Below, one piece after another: positions 35,618 through 46,209 of a stretch of DNA of 64,000 nucleotides (position 1 is its first letter; every line of letters starts with the position of its first letter). The position numbers and the translations under genes are program-made. This DNA is from Bradyrhizobium sp. SRS-191 (GTDB lineage: Bacteria > Pseudomonadota > Alphaproteobacteria > Rhizobiales > Xanthobacteraceae). The notes under the pieces were generated by a model. It saw nothing but the letters and a program-made list of their open reading frames with translations. It had not been told where the DNA came from and ran no database searches. The stretch is from NCBI RefSeq assembly GCF_024586915.1, contig NZ_JANBVS010000010.1, positions 214,384 through 278,383 of the forward strand, read 5' to 3'.

Positions 35618-36112
35618 ATGACGCTCCAAACCGCCCCGACCACCATCTATGTCGACGCCGACGCCTGCCCGGTGAAGGACGAGATCTACCGCGTCGCGAT
35701 CCGGCACGGCCTGCCGGTGGTCGTCGTCGCCGGCGGCTTCATCCGCGTGCCGGACGATCCGCTGATCACGCGCATCGCGGCCGGCAGCGGCATGGATGCC
35801 GCGGACGACTGGATCGCCGAACGCACCACCGCAGACGACATCGTCATCACCGCGGACATTCCGCTGGCGAGCCGCTGCGTCAAGGCGGGCAGCGCCGTGA
35901 TCGCGCCGAACGGCAAGCCGTTCACGGAGGAGTCGATCGGCATGACGCTCGCGGTGCGCAACCTGATGACGGACCTGCGCTCGTCCGGCGAAGTCACCGG
36001 CGGCCCGCGCTCGTTTACGCCGCGCGACCGCTCCACCTTCCTCTCCACCCTCGACACCACGATCCGCCGCGTGCAGCGCCAACGCGCCGCGCGGGTCCAG
36101 CAACAGAGTTAG
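35618..36112 (+). CDS. YaiI/YqxD-family (DUF188) protein
   Basis: About 164 residues from ATG 35618 (GTG 35579 and ATG 35582 are alternatives). DUF188 signatures are strong: IYVDADACPVKDEIYRVA at the start, then GMDAADDWIAE, DIVITADIPLASRCVKAG and the C-terminal RSFTPRDRSTFLSTLD. The fold is NYN/PIN-like, so a nuclease role has been proposed, without proof. Its stop is four bases before the ABC-F gene start, so the two are co-transcribed. Confidence 0.9.
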   Translation: MTLQTAPTTIYVDADACPVKDEIYRVAIRHGLPVVVVAGGFIRVPDDPLITRIAAGSGMDAADDWIAERTTADDIVITADIPLASRCVKAGSAVIAPNGKPFTEESIGMTLAVRNLMTDLRSSGEVTGGPRSFTPRDRSTFLSTLDTTIRRVQRQRAARVQQQS

Positions 36113-36116
36113 CATT

Positions 36117-37937
<1,821 letters not shown>

Positions 37938-37943
37938 CGCTGC

Positions 37944-38034
37944 CGTAGGGTGGGCAAAGGCGCGCAAGCGCCGTGCCCACCGAATCCTTGCGCAACAGAA
38001 GACGGTGGGCACGCTTCGCTTTGCCCACCCTACG
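37944..38034. repeat. Palindromic intergenic element with perfect 16-bp arms
   Basis: Arms cgtagggtgggcaaag (37944-37959) and ctttgcccaccctacg (38019-38034) are exact complements. An inner pair gtgcccacc/ggtgggcac extends the structure. It lies between the ABC-F gene and the PLP enzyme gene on the same strand and may be a transcript-end structure. One copy in this window. Confidence 0.75.
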
Positions 38035-38079
38035 TTTGATGGGACAAGCTTTCCCACCGTCGATGATGGAGCCTACGAC

Positions 38080-39159
38080 ATGACCACCCCGCTCGCCGCC
38101 AAGATCGCCCGGGAGTACGGCACGCCCTGCGCCGTCATCGACATGGACAAGGTCGAGCGCAACATCGCGCGTATCCAGGCGCAATGCGCCGCGGCGGGCG
38201 TCGCCAACCGGCCGCACATCAAGACGCACAAGAGTCCTGTTCTGGCCAAGCTGCAGATCGAGGCGGGCGCACAGGGCATCACCTGCCAGAAGATCGGCGA
38301 GGCCGAGATCATGGCGGACGCGGGCATCGCCGACATCCTGATCAGCTACAATCTGATCGGCGAGGAGAAGATGGCCCGCCTCGCCGCGCTGCAGGCGAAG
38401 GCCGACATGACCGTCGCCGCCGATAACGCGACCGTCATCGCCGGCCTGCCGCAGGCGGCGAAGCAGTCGGGCCGCACGCTCTCGGTCGTGGTCGAATGCG
38501 ACACGGGGCGCAAGCGCGCCGGCGTCGAGACACCTGCCCAGGCGATCCAGCTCGCGCGCCAGATCAAGGCCAGCGAAGGCCTGCGCTTCGCGGGCTTCAT
38601 GCTGTACCCGACCGAGTCCGGCTGGGAGGACGCACAGCGCTTCTACGACGAGGCGCTGGCAGGCGTCCGCGCGGAGGGGCTGGAGGCCAGCATCGTCTCG
38701 ACCGGCGGCTCGCCGAACCTGAAGAACCTGGGCAAGCTCAAGGGCGCCACCGAGCATCGCCCGGGCACCTACATCTACAACGACCGCATGCAGGTCGCCG
38801 CCGGCGTCGCCGGCTGGGACGACTGCGCGCTGCACATCTACTCCACCGTCGTCAGCCGCGCCGCGCCCGAACGCGGCATCCTCGACGCCGGCTCCAAGAC
38901 ATTGACCACCGACACCGGCGGCCTCGACGGCCACGGCCTGATCCTGGAGCATCCGGAAGCCAAGATCGCCCGCTTCGCCGAGGAGCACGGCTTCCTCGAC
39001 CTCTCCCGCAGCAACACCCGCCCCAATGTCGGCGACGTCGTCCGCATCGTCCCGAACCACGTCTGCGTCGTCGTCAACATGATGGACGAGGTCGTGATGG
39101 TCCGCGGGGAGGAGATCCTGGGCACGCTGCCGGTCGCGGCACGAGGCAAGCTGCGGTAG
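38080..39159 (+). CDS. DSD1-family PLP-dependent enzyme (D-threonine aldolase/D-serine dehydratase-like)
   Basis: Protein of 359 residues from ATG 38080. It has an alanine-racemase-type TIM barrel with the PLP lysine in NRPHIKTHKSP near residue 47, followed by the C-terminal D-serine dehydratase-like domain. Metal-binding positions near HVCVVVNMMDE are partly conserved. The family includes metal-dependent D-threonine aldolases and D-3-hydroxyaspartate lyases; the precise substrate is not decidable. The gene follows a palindromic element and probably has its own promoter. Confidence 0.85.
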   Translation: MTTPLAAKIAREYGTPCAVIDMDKVERNIARIQAQCAAAGVANRPHIKTHKSPVLAKLQIEAGAQGITCQKIGEAEIMADAGIADILISYNLIGEEKMARLAALQAKADMTVAADNATVIAGLPQAAKQSGRTLSVVVECDTGRKRAGVETPAQAIQLARQIKASEGLRFAGFMLYPTESGWEDAQRFYDEALAGVRAEGLEASIVSTGGSPNLKNLGKLKGATEHRPGTYIYNDRMQVAAGVAGWDDCALHIYSTVVSRAAPERGILDAGSKTLTTDTGGLDGHGLILEHPEAKIARFAEEHGFLDLSRSNTRPNVGDVVRIVPNHVCVVVNMMDEVVMVRGEEILGTLPVAARGKLR

Positions 39160-39175
39160 GCCCCTCTCTCTCCGT

Positions 39176-39257
39176 CGTCATTGCGAGGAGCGAAGCGACG
39201 AAGCAATCCAGAGCGGCACGCGTCGCCCTGGATTGCTTCGCTTCGCTCGCAATGACG
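39176..39257. repeat. Palindromic repeat family A, copy 3
   Basis: Same family as 13410-13485, with the longer left arm seen in copies 2 and 4. It lies between the convergent PLP enzyme gene and the 97-residue hypothetical gene. Confidence 0.78.
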
Positions 39258-39286
39258 GCGGAATTCGAGGCTGGCTCCTTCCGAAA

Positions 39287-39580
39287 TCACAGTCGGTCGA
39301 GAGACATACGCCAATCGTCGAGCGAGTCGTAGATCACGGTTCTCGGCCACCGAGGGTCGGCTTCACGACGGCCGGACCACGAGAGGTGCACCACGGCCAC
39401 GCGGCCGTCGCTCAATGCAACGAGGACATCATCGCAATCGTCACGCTTTGCGATGATGCTACCGGATAGATTTGCCAGTGCATGACCGCGAGCAATTTCG
39501 CGGGCCAGCTCGGCCTCGAATCTCGTCCGCACATGATCTTCGGTGACCACAAACCAGGACTCGAGCAGCAGATCGGTCAT
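39287..39580 (-). CDS. Conserved-looking hypothetical protein, 97 residues
   Basis: Soluble protein without signal peptide or membrane segment. It contains phrases FEAELAREIARGHALAN, DDVLVALSDGRVAVVHLSWSG and WPRTVIYDSLDDWRMSLD. This resembles small immunity- or stress-type proteins, but I do not recognise a family. Its ATG at 39580 overlaps the stop of the flavoprotein gene by four bases (ATGA), so translation is coupled, which is the main reason to believe it is real. Confidence 0.72.
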   Translation of the reverse strand: MTDLLLESWFVVTEDHVRTRFEAELAREIARGHALANLSGSIIAKRDDCDDVLVALSDGRVAVVHLSWSGRREADPRWPRTVIYDSLDDWRMSLDRL

Positions 39581-40812
39581 GACGGCCCGGTCCCCTTCAG
39601 CCACTTCAACACGCCCTTCCCCGCAGCCACACCGGTCGCAAACGACGCTTGCAGCAGATAGCCGCCGGTCGGGGCCTCCCAATCCAGCATTTCGCCCGCA
39701 GCGAATACGCCGGCCAGTCGGCGCAGCATGAAATTGGAATCGAGCTCGTCGCGCGCGATGCCGCCGGCGCTGGAAATGGCGCGCGCCAGCCCGGCGGTGC
39801 CCGTCAGCTTGATCGGGACGGCGTTGACGAGCGCAGCGAGACGATCGGGCGGCAGCGAAGACAACGACTGCCCTTGCGTCTTTGCGACCTCCTGCAAGAG
39901 TCCGATTGCGACCGGAGAGAGTTGCAGCGCCTTGCGCAACACATTCGAGAACGACTGTTTTCCACGCGGAGCCGATAGCCTCCTGACCAGATCAGCGGCA
40001 TCGACATCGGGCCGCAGCGCGACGTGCAGCGTCGCCTCGCCATTCAGCGCGATGGCCTCGCGCAATTCGGCCGACAGCGCGTAGACCGCGCCTCCCTCGA
40101 TGCCGTCGCGCGTGATCACGGCTTCACCGCGCACGCTGCGCTCGCCGAAGGACAGCGCGATGCCTTTCAGCGGCTGGCCCTCGAAGCGGTCGCGGAAGAG
40201 GTCCGACCAGCCGACAATGAAGCCGCAATTGGCGGGCCGCAGCGGCGCGATCGCGATGCCTTTTGCTGCGAGAATCGGCACCCAGCCGCCGTCGGAGCCG
40301 AGCCGCGGCCAGCTGGCGCCGCCAAGCGCGAGGACGGTAGCATCGGTTACCACGGTGTGCGTACCGTTTGGCGTTGCAAAGATGAGATGGCCCTGATCGT
40401 CCCAGCCGGTCCAGCGATGCCGCGGCTCGACGCGGACACCCTGCCCATCGAGCCGGCGCAGCCAGGCCCGCAGCAGCGGCGAGGCTTTCATCGCGACCGG
40501 AAACACCCGGCCGGAAGAGCCAACGAAGGTCGGCTCGCCCAACGCCTCGCACCAGTCGCGCAGGTGTTGCGGTGAGAACGCGGTGACGGCTGGTGCCAGC
40601 CACGGTGCGGCTTCGCGATAGCGCGCGAGGAACGCCGGCAACTCCTCGCTATGCGTCAGATTGAGCCCGCCGCGTCCAGCCATCAGAAACTTGCGCGCTG
40701 CCGATGGCATCGCGTCGTAGACGGTGACCGCGGCTCCGCCTTCGGCCAGCACCTCCGCGGCCATCAGCCCGGCCGGGCCTGCTCCAATAACTGCAATGCG
40801 TTTAGAAGACAT
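39577..40812 (-). CDS. TIGR03862/HI0933-family flavoprotein
   Basis: FAD-dependent protein of 411 residues. The dinucleotide motif IAVIGAGPAGLMAAEVLAEG is at the N-terminus, then the HI0933 signature RKFLMAGRGGLNLTHSEE and the C-terminal FAD motif GEMLDWEAPTGGYLLQASFATG. The family resembles BaiN-type flavin oxidoreductases; function is not established. It leads a two-gene unit with the 97-residue hypothetical protein. Confidence 0.88.
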   Translation of the reverse strand: MSSKRIAVIGAGPAGLMAAEVLAEGGAAVTVYDAMPSAARKFLMAGRGGLNLTHSEELPAFLARYREAAPWLAPAVTAFSPQHLRDWCEALGEPTFVGSSGRVFPVAMKASPLLRAWLRRLDGQGVRVEPRHRWTGWDDQGHLIFATPNGTHTVVTDATVLALGGASWPRLGSDGGWVPILAAKGIAIAPLRPANCGFIVGWSDLFRDRFEGQPLKGIALSFGERSVRGEAVITRDGIEGGAVYALSAELREAIALNGEATLHVALRPDVDAADLVRRLSAPRGKQSFSNVLRKALQLSPVAIGLLQEVAKTQGQSLSSLPPDRLAALVNAVPIKLTGTAGLARAISSAGGIARDELDSNFMLRRLAGVFAAGEMLDWEAPTGGYLLQASFATGVAAGKGVLKWLKGTGPS

Positions 40813-40851
40813 GTTGTCAGTTTAGGCCGCCCGGCCCACCAAACCAAAGGT

Positions 40852-40941
40852 CGTCATGCCCGGGCTTGACCCGGGCATCCACGCCTGTCCACGCCGGTGG
40901 TGCCAAAGGCGTGGATGGCCGGGTCAAGCCCGGCCATGACG
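40852..40941. repeat. Palindromic repeat family B, copy 2
   Basis: Inverted repeat between the SDR stop and the flavoprotein start, same family as 34568-34650. Its loop contains an extra small inverted repeat around cacgcc/ggcgtg. Confidence 0.78.
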
Positions 40942-40967
40942 GCGGAGGGTGGGATGCCGACTGTGCT

Positions 40968-41885
40968 TTACAGCTTGATCCCCAAGCGCGCCGCGGCCTG
41001 ACCGACATATTTCTGCGTCTGCTCGAACGCGCCCTGCAGCGCGCGTGCCTTGGACATGTCGCTGATCTCGGCGAAATGCGCCGCGATCGCGTCCGGCGTC
41101 CACTCCTCCGGCGGCAGGTTGATGCCCTCGCTCTCGAGGATCCTGATCACCGCGAACGAGCCCGCGCCGGCGCCCATGATGGTGCGGGTCGGCGCGTCCT
41201 CGCTCAGCAGATACTCGACCGCGGGCGTAATCGATTCCGGCTTCATCAGCTGCAGCGCCTGCGGCGGCAGCAGTTCCTCGGTCATGCGGGTGGCCGCGGT
41301 CGGCGAGATGATGTTGACGCGGATGTTGGTCTTGCGGCCCTCCTCCGCCAGCACGTTCATCAGGCCGACCATGCCGGTTTTCGCCGCGCCGTAATTGGCC
41401 TGGCCGAAATTGCCGAACAGGCCGGAGGACGACGTCGTCAGCACGATGCGGCCGTAGTTGCGCTCGCGCATGCCGTTCCACACCGCCTTGCAGCAGTAGA
41501 AGCTGCCGACCAGATGCACGTCGAGCACCTTGGCGAAATCGGCCACTTCCATCTTGCCGAACGACTTGTCTCTGAGGATGCCGGCATTGGCGCACATGAT
41601 GTCGACGCTGCCCCACTCCTTGGTGGCGCGCTCGACCATCGCGGTGATCTGCTCGAAGTTCGATACGTCGGCACCGTCAGCCATCGCGGTGCCGCCGGCT
41701 TTCCGGATTTCCTCGACCACGGTCTCCGCCGCGGTCATCGAGCCGCCGGTGCCGTCGCGCGCGCCGCCGAAATCGTTGACGACGACCTTGGCGCCGCGGC
41801 TTGCCAGCCCCAGCGCATGCGCACGCCCGAGACCATTGCCTGCGCCGGTGACGATGGCGACGCGTCCGTCGAATCTGATTGCCAT
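40968..41885 (-). CDS. SDR-family 3-hydroxyacyl-CoA dehydrogenase-like oxidoreductase
   Basis: Protein of 305 residues from ATG 41885. Cofactor motif TGAGNGLGRAHALGL, then VVNDFGGARDGTG, NAGILRD and the catalytic YGAAK. This pattern is that of the peroxisomal multifunctional enzyme (HSD17B4) dehydrogenase domain, which oxidises 3-hydroxyacyl-CoA with NAD. It sits downstream of a MaoC hydratase and an acyl-CoA synthetase on the same strand, so it probably belongs to a beta-oxidation-like route; a family B palindrome separates it from the MaoC gene. Confidence 0.87.
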   Translation of the reverse strand: MAIRFDGRVAIVTGAGNGLGRAHALGLASRGAKVVVNDFGGARDGTGGSMTAAETVVEEIRKAGGTAMADGADVSNFEQITAMVERATKEWGSVDIMCANAGILRDKSFGKMEVADFAKVLDVHLVGSFYCCKAVWNGMRERNYGRIVLTTSSSGLFGNFGQANYGAAKTGMVGLMNVLAEEGRKTNIRVNIISPTAATRMTEELLPPQALQLMKPESITPAVEYLLSEDAPTRTIMGAGAGSFAVIRILESEGINLPPEEWTPDAIAAHFAEISDMSKARALQGAFEQTQKYVGQAAARLGIKL

Positions 41886-41908
41886 GATGTTTGTCCTATC
41901 AGTTAGGT

Positions 41909-41987
41909 CGTCATGCCCGGGCTTGACCCGGGCATCCATCACTTTCGATCAGTGGGATGGATCGCCGGGTCAAGCCCGGTGATGACG
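41909..41987. repeat. Palindromic repeat family B, copy 3
   Basis: Inverted repeat in the 121-bp gap between the MaoC and SDR genes, same family as 34568-34650. Being inside a probable operon, it could attenuate or stabilise the distal message. Confidence 0.78.
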
Positions 41988-42006
41988 AGAGGAGGATGAG
42001 GTGCGG

Positions 42007-42483
42007 TTAGCTCAGATAAATCAGCCCGATCCAGTCGGCGACCAAAGCGGGCTTGTCCTCGCCCTCGATCTCGACCGTGACATGGGTGCGCGACTGCAAC
42101 TCCTTCGGCTTGCGCAGCGTGGCTTCCGCCAGCACGAAGCGGCCGCGCACGCGCTTGCCGGATTTCACCGGCGAGATGAAGCGCAGCTTGTCGAAGCCGT
42201 AATTGACGCCCATCGCCGTGCCCTCGATCGCGGGCATGACCTCGTAGGACATCACCGACAGCAGCGACATGGTGAGAAAGCCGTGCGCGATCGTGGTGCC
42301 GAACGGCGTCGCCTTGGCCTGCTCGGGATCGACATGGATGAACTGATGATCCTCGATCACATCGGCATAGGTATCGATCCGCTGCTGATCGAGCACGTGC
42401 CATGACGATACGCCGATCTCCTGGCCGACCATGGCCTGATAGGCTTCCAGCGATATCGGCGGCTTCTTCCAGATCTTGTTCAT
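42007..42483 (-). CDS. MaoC-family (NodN-like) enoyl-CoA hydratase
   Basis: Protein of 158 residues with a single hotdog domain. The hydratase-2-type motif is visible as YADVIEDHQFIHVDPEQAKATPFGTTIAHGFLT in family layout, with D and H of the active site in the phrases DHQFIHVD and IAHGF. It probably hydrates a trans-2-enoyl-CoA. It starts seven bases after the acyl-CoA synthetase stop, so the two are co-transcribed. Confidence 0.88.
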   Translation of the reverse strand: MNKIWKKPPISLEAYQAMVGQEIGVSSWHVLDQQRIDTYADVIEDHQFIHVDPEQAKATPFGTTIAHGFLTMSLLSVMSYEVMPAIEGTAMGVNYGFDKLRFISPVKSGKRVRGRFVLAEATLRKPKELQSRTHVTVEIEGEDKPALVADWIGLIYLS

Positions 42484-42490
42484 GCGTTCC

Positions 42491-44218
42491 CTACACCTCG
42501 TGCCCGGACGGTCTGATCTTCAGCTCCGGAAAATCCTCTTCCTTGAACTCCGTGCCGCGCAGATGATCCGTGCGGTTGTCGTCATGCTCCAGCCGGCGCA
42601 GCTGCACGCGGCGGATCTTGCCGGAGATCGTCTTCGGCAGCTCGCTGACCAGCTCGAGCCGGCGGATGCGCTTGAACGGCGCGAGTCGCGCGGCGAGATG
42701 CTCGAAGATCGACAACGCGGTCGCGCGCGAGCGCTCCGCGCCCGATGTCAGCAAAACATAGGCTTTGGGGATCGCAAGCCGGATCGGATCGGGGCTCGGC
42801 ACCACCGCGGCCTCGGCCACGGCCTCGTGCTCCAGCAGCACGCTCTCCAACTCGAACGGCGAAATGCGATAGTCTGACGACTTGAACACATCGTCGGAGC
42901 GGCCGACGAAAGTGAGATAGCCCTCTTCGTCCTGGAACACGACGTCGCCGGTGCGATAGCGCGCGCCATCGGCGCCGGACAGCTTGCCGTCGTCGCCCTG
43001 ATAACCCTGCATCAGACCGGCGGGACGCTCGCCCGACAGCGCCAGCGTGATCTCACCCTCGCTCGCCGGATTGCCATCGATGTCGGCGACCTCGACGCGA
43101 TAGCCCGGCAACGGCCGGCCCATCGAGCCGATCTTCAGTTTCTGCCCCGGCGAGTTGCCGCAGATCGCAGCGGTCTCCGTCTGGCCGTAGCCATCGCGAA
43201 TGGTGAGCCCCCAGGCGGCACGGACCTGATCGATCACCTCGGGATTCAACGGCTCGCCGGCGCCGCATGCCTCGCGCAAGGACACCTTGAAGTCGGCGAG
43301 ATGCTCCTGGATGAACAGCCGCCACACGGTCGGCGGCGCGCACAATGTCGTCACGCCACACCGCTTGACGATCGCGAGCAGCCCCTTGGCGTCGAAGCGC
43401 GGCTGGTTGACGACGAAGACGGTGGCGCCCGCATTCCACGGTGAGAAGAAGCAGCTCCAGGCGTGCTTGGCCCAGCCCGGCGAGGAGATGTTGAGATGCA
43501 CGTCGCCCGGCTGCAGGCCGAGCCAGTACATCGTCGAGAGATGACCGACCGGGTAGCTGCGATGGCTGTGCCGCACCAGCTTCGGCTTGGCCGTCGTGCC
43601 GGACGTGAAATACAGCAGCATCGGATCATCAGGCTGCGTCGGACCATCCGGCGTGAACGCCTCGGCAGCGTCGGCGGCCTGCTCGAACGGCAGCCAACCG
43701 GCTGATGTCGTCGTCCCCACGACGATGCGGACCAGATCATCCGCGCCGAGGTCGGCGAACTTCGCCACCTGATCCTGCGCGGCGACGACGGCCTTCGCGC
43801 GGCCGCGCTCCAGCCGGTCACGCAGTTCGTCGATGGTCAGCAACGTCGTCGCGGGGATCACCACGACCCCGAGCTTCATCGCCGCCAGCATCGTCTCCCA
43901 CAGCGGCACGACATTGCCGAGCAGCAGCAGCAGATGATCGCCGCGCTTCAGTCCCTGCGCGCGCAGGAAGTTGGCGACCTGGTTCGAGCGCCGCGACAGC
44001 GCGGCAAAGGACAGTTTCGTCTGGCGATCCTGCGCCGCATCGAAGATCCACAGCGCGGTGCGCTCGCGGCTGTCCGGATCGGACGCGAGCTCGGCATCGA
44101 ACCAGTCGAGCGCCCAGTTGAACGGCACCGGATCGGGCCAGCGAAAGCCCTTCACCGCGGCATCGTAGTCGGTGCGATGCGCCAGCAGAAACGCGCGTGC
44201 GTCCTTGAATGTCGTCAT
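42491..44218 (-). CDS. AMP-dependent acyl-CoA synthetase
   Basis: ANL-superfamily enzyme of 575 residues. Signature motifs are YFTSGTTAKPKLVRHSH (A3), DGYGQTETA (A5), YRTGDVVFQDEEGY (A7) and the C-terminal lysine in KTISGKIRR (A10). The overall pattern resembles the medium-chain/aromatic acyl-CoA synthetases (MACS-like). The start overlaps the mmsB stop by one base (TGATG), tying it to the valine catabolism operon. The acid substrate is not known; a branched-chain or medium-chain acid would fit the neighbours. Confidence 0.9.
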   Translation of the reverse strand: MTTFKDARAFLLAHRTDYDAAVKGFRWPDPVPFNWALDWFDAELASDPDSRERTALWIFDAAQDRQTKLSFAALSRRSNQVANFLRAQGLKRGDHLLLLLGNVVPLWETMLAAMKLGVVVIPATTLLTIDELRDRLERGRAKAVVAAQDQVAKFADLGADDLVRIVVGTTTSAGWLPFEQAADAAEAFTPDGPTQPDDPMLLYFTSGTTAKPKLVRHSHRSYPVGHLSTMYWLGLQPGDVHLNISSPGWAKHAWSCFFSPWNAGATVFVVNQPRFDAKGLLAIVKRCGVTTLCAPPTVWRLFIQEHLADFKVSLREACGAGEPLNPEVIDQVRAAWGLTIRDGYGQTETAAICGNSPGQKLKIGSMGRPLPGYRVEVADIDGNPASEGEITLALSGERPAGLMQGYQGDDGKLSGADGARYRTGDVVFQDEEGYLTFVGRSDDVFKSSDYRISPFELESVLLEHEAVAEAAVVPSPDPIRLAIPKAYVLLTSGAERSRATALSIFEHLAARLAPFKRIRRLELVSELPKTISGKIRRVQLRRLEHDDNRTDHLRGTEFKEEDFPELKIRPSGHEV

Positions 44219-45108
44219 CAGGTGGTCCCGGCGAGCTTGCGGACGTGCTGAATGATCCCCGAAAAGTCGACGCCGCCATGGCCGGCCGCCTCGAACGCCT
44301 TATAGATTTCCTGCGCGTGCTGGCCGAGCGGCGTCGCGGCGCCGGCCGCCTTGGCCGCGTCCTGCGACAGCGTGAGATCCTTCAGCATCAGCGCGGTCGC
44401 AAAGCCCGGCTTGTAGTCGTTGTTGGCAGGCGAGGCCGGCACCGGCCCGGGCACCGGGCAATACGACGTCAGCGACCAGCACTGCCCCGACGAGGTCGAG
44501 GCGACGTCGAACAGCGCCTGATGCGACAGGCCGAGCTTCTCGCCCAACGCAAAGGCCTCGCCGACCGCGATCATCGAAATGCCCAGGATCATGTTGTTGC
44601 AGATCTTGGCCGCCTGCCCGGCGCCTGCCCCGCCGCAATGGACGATCTTCTTGCCCATCTTTTCCAGGATCGGCTTGGCCGCCGCGAACGCCCCCTCCTC
44701 GCCGCCGCACATGAAGGTGAGCGTCGCGGCCTTCGCGCCGCCCGTGCCGCCCGACACGGGTGCGTCGACGGCGTTGATGCCGTGCTTGGCGGCGAGCGCA
44801 TGCGCTGATCGTGCGCTCTCGACGTCGATGGTGGAGGAGTCGATGACCAACGTGCCCTTGCTCATCACAGGCACGATCTCATTCCAGACCGCCAGCACAT
44901 GCTTGCCGGCCGGCAGCATGGTGACGACCGCGTCGGCGCCCTTGACCGCCGCAACGGCGCTGTCCGCGATCTCCGCGCCATCAGCCTTGGCCTGCGTGCG
45001 CGAGGCCTCCACCAGATCGAACGCGACCACCGTGTGGCCGGCCTTGACGAGGTTGGCGGCCATCGGACCACCCATGTTGCCGAGGCCGATGAATGCGATC
45101 GTAGCCAT
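44218..45108 (-). CDS. mmsB: 3-hydroxyisobutyrate dehydrogenase
   Basis: NAD-dependent oxidation of 3-hydroxyisobutyrate to methylmalonate semialdehyde in valine degradation. The 296-residue protein has the family signature FIGLGNMGGPMAANLVKAG, the substrate motif DAPVSGGTGGAKAATLTFM and the catalytic lysine in GQAAKICNNMILG. It is located between the 3-hydroxyisobutyryl-CoA hydrolase gene upstream and the acyl-CoA synthetase downstream. Confidence 0.94.
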   Translation of the reverse strand: MATIAFIGLGNMGGPMAANLVKAGHTVVAFDLVEASRTQAKADGAEIADSAVAAVKGADAVVTMLPAGKHVLAVWNEIVPVMSKGTLVIDSSTIDVESARSAHALAAKHGINAVDAPVSGGTGGAKAATLTFMCGGEEGAFAAAKPILEKMGKKIVHCGGAGAGQAAKICNNMILGISMIAVGEAFALGEKLGLSHQALFDVASTSSGQCWSLTSYCPVPGPVPASPANNDYKPGFATALMLKDLTLSQDAAKAAGAATPLGQHAQEIYKAFEAAGHGGVDFSGIIQHVRKLAGTT

Positions 45109-45135
45109 GGTTCGTTCTCTCCCTCGACCTGATGA

Positions 45136-46209
45136 TTATCTCGCTTGCGGAAATGTCAGCTCGTCGGCACCGATCTCCGCGAGATACGGCGCCAATATCT
45201 CCGGCGTCACCTGATCGACATCCGGCGGCGACCATTTCGGGTTACGATCCTTGTCGATGATCGCGGCGCGGACACCCTCGCGGAAATCATCGCTCCGGAA
45301 CACTTCCAGGGCTGCGCGATACTCGCGCACCAGGCAGTCCTCCAACGACGTCGAACCGCGCGCCAGCCGCAGCAGCTTCAGGGTCACCACCATGCCGCGC
45401 GGTGACTTCTCCTTCAGCGTCTTCAGGGTCGCGAGCGCCGCCTCGGAGCCATCGGCGTCCAGCGAAGCAAAGATGTCGTGCATGCTGTCGTGAGCGAACC
45501 AAGCGTCGATCTTGGCCTGCTGCGCGGCCACCGGCCCGGCGGTCTCCCCAGTGGCGAAGCCTGCGATGAGGCTGTCGATCTCGACCGACAGTGTCCCCGG
45601 CCTGACCTTGGTCAGGACCTCGCGCAGCGCCGGCCACTTTTCGGTCGGCACCACGGCGTCCGCAAAGCGCGCGTGGATCGCATCCGGCCCGTTCATCGTC
45701 TGCCCGGTCAAGCCGAAATAGGCGCCGAGTTCGCCCGGCGCGCGCGACAGCAGCCAGGTGCCGCCGACATCAGGAAAGAATCCAAGGCCGACCTCGGGCA
45801 TCGCGAGCTTGGTCTTCTCGGTGACGATGCGGTGCCGCCCATGCGCCGACAGGCCGACACCGCCGCCCATCACCAGGCCGTCCATGTAGGCGACGTAAGG
45901 CTTGGGGAATGCGGCAATGCGCGCATTCATGATGTATTCCTGGCGCCAGAACACTTTTCCCAGGTCGCCATTCACCTTTGAGCTCTCATAAAGCCCGCGA
46001 ATGTCGCCGCCGGCACAGAGCCCGCGCTCGCCCGCGCCTTCGAGCACGACCACCGCGACGGCGGGATCCGCCTCGAACTGATCGAGCGCCGCGTCGATGC
46101 CCATCGACATCTCCAAGGTCATCGCATTGATCGCCTTGGGCCGATTCAGCCGGATGATGCCGGCCGAGCCCTCGCGGCGAACGATCAGGTCACCTTCGAC
46201 GTCGCTCAT
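45136..46209 (-). CDS. 3-hydroxyisobutyryl-CoA hydrolase (enoyl-CoA hydratase/isomerase family)
   Basis: Crotonase-fold protein of 357 residues from ATG 46209. The length and the C-terminal extension fit HIBCH rather than simple enoyl-CoA hydratases (about 260 residues). Motifs are GAGERGLCAGGDIRGLY (oxyanion hole region), GLVMGGGVGLSAHGRHRIV and the catalytic acid region MPEVGLGFFPDVGGTWLLS. It releases 3-hydroxyisobutyrate for MmsB. The start overlaps the acyl-CoA dehydrogenase stop by four bases. Confidence 0.92.
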   Translation of the reverse strand: MSDVEGDLIVRREGSAGIIRLNRPKAINAMTLEMSMGIDAALDQFEADPAVAVVVLEGAGERGLCAGGDIRGLYESSKVNGDLGKVFWRQEYIMNARIAAFPKPYVAYMDGLVMGGGVGLSAHGRHRIVTEKTKLAMPEVGLGFFPDVGGTWLLSRAPGELGAYFGLTGQTMNGPDAIHARFADAVVPTEKWPALREVLTKVRPGTLSVEIDSLIAGFATGETAGPVAAQQAKIDAWFAHDSMHDIFASLDADGSEAALATLKTLKEKSPRGMVVTLKLLRLARGSTSLEDCLVREYRAALEVFRSDDFREGVRAAIIDKDRNPKWSPPDVDQVTPEILAPYLAEIGADELTFPQAR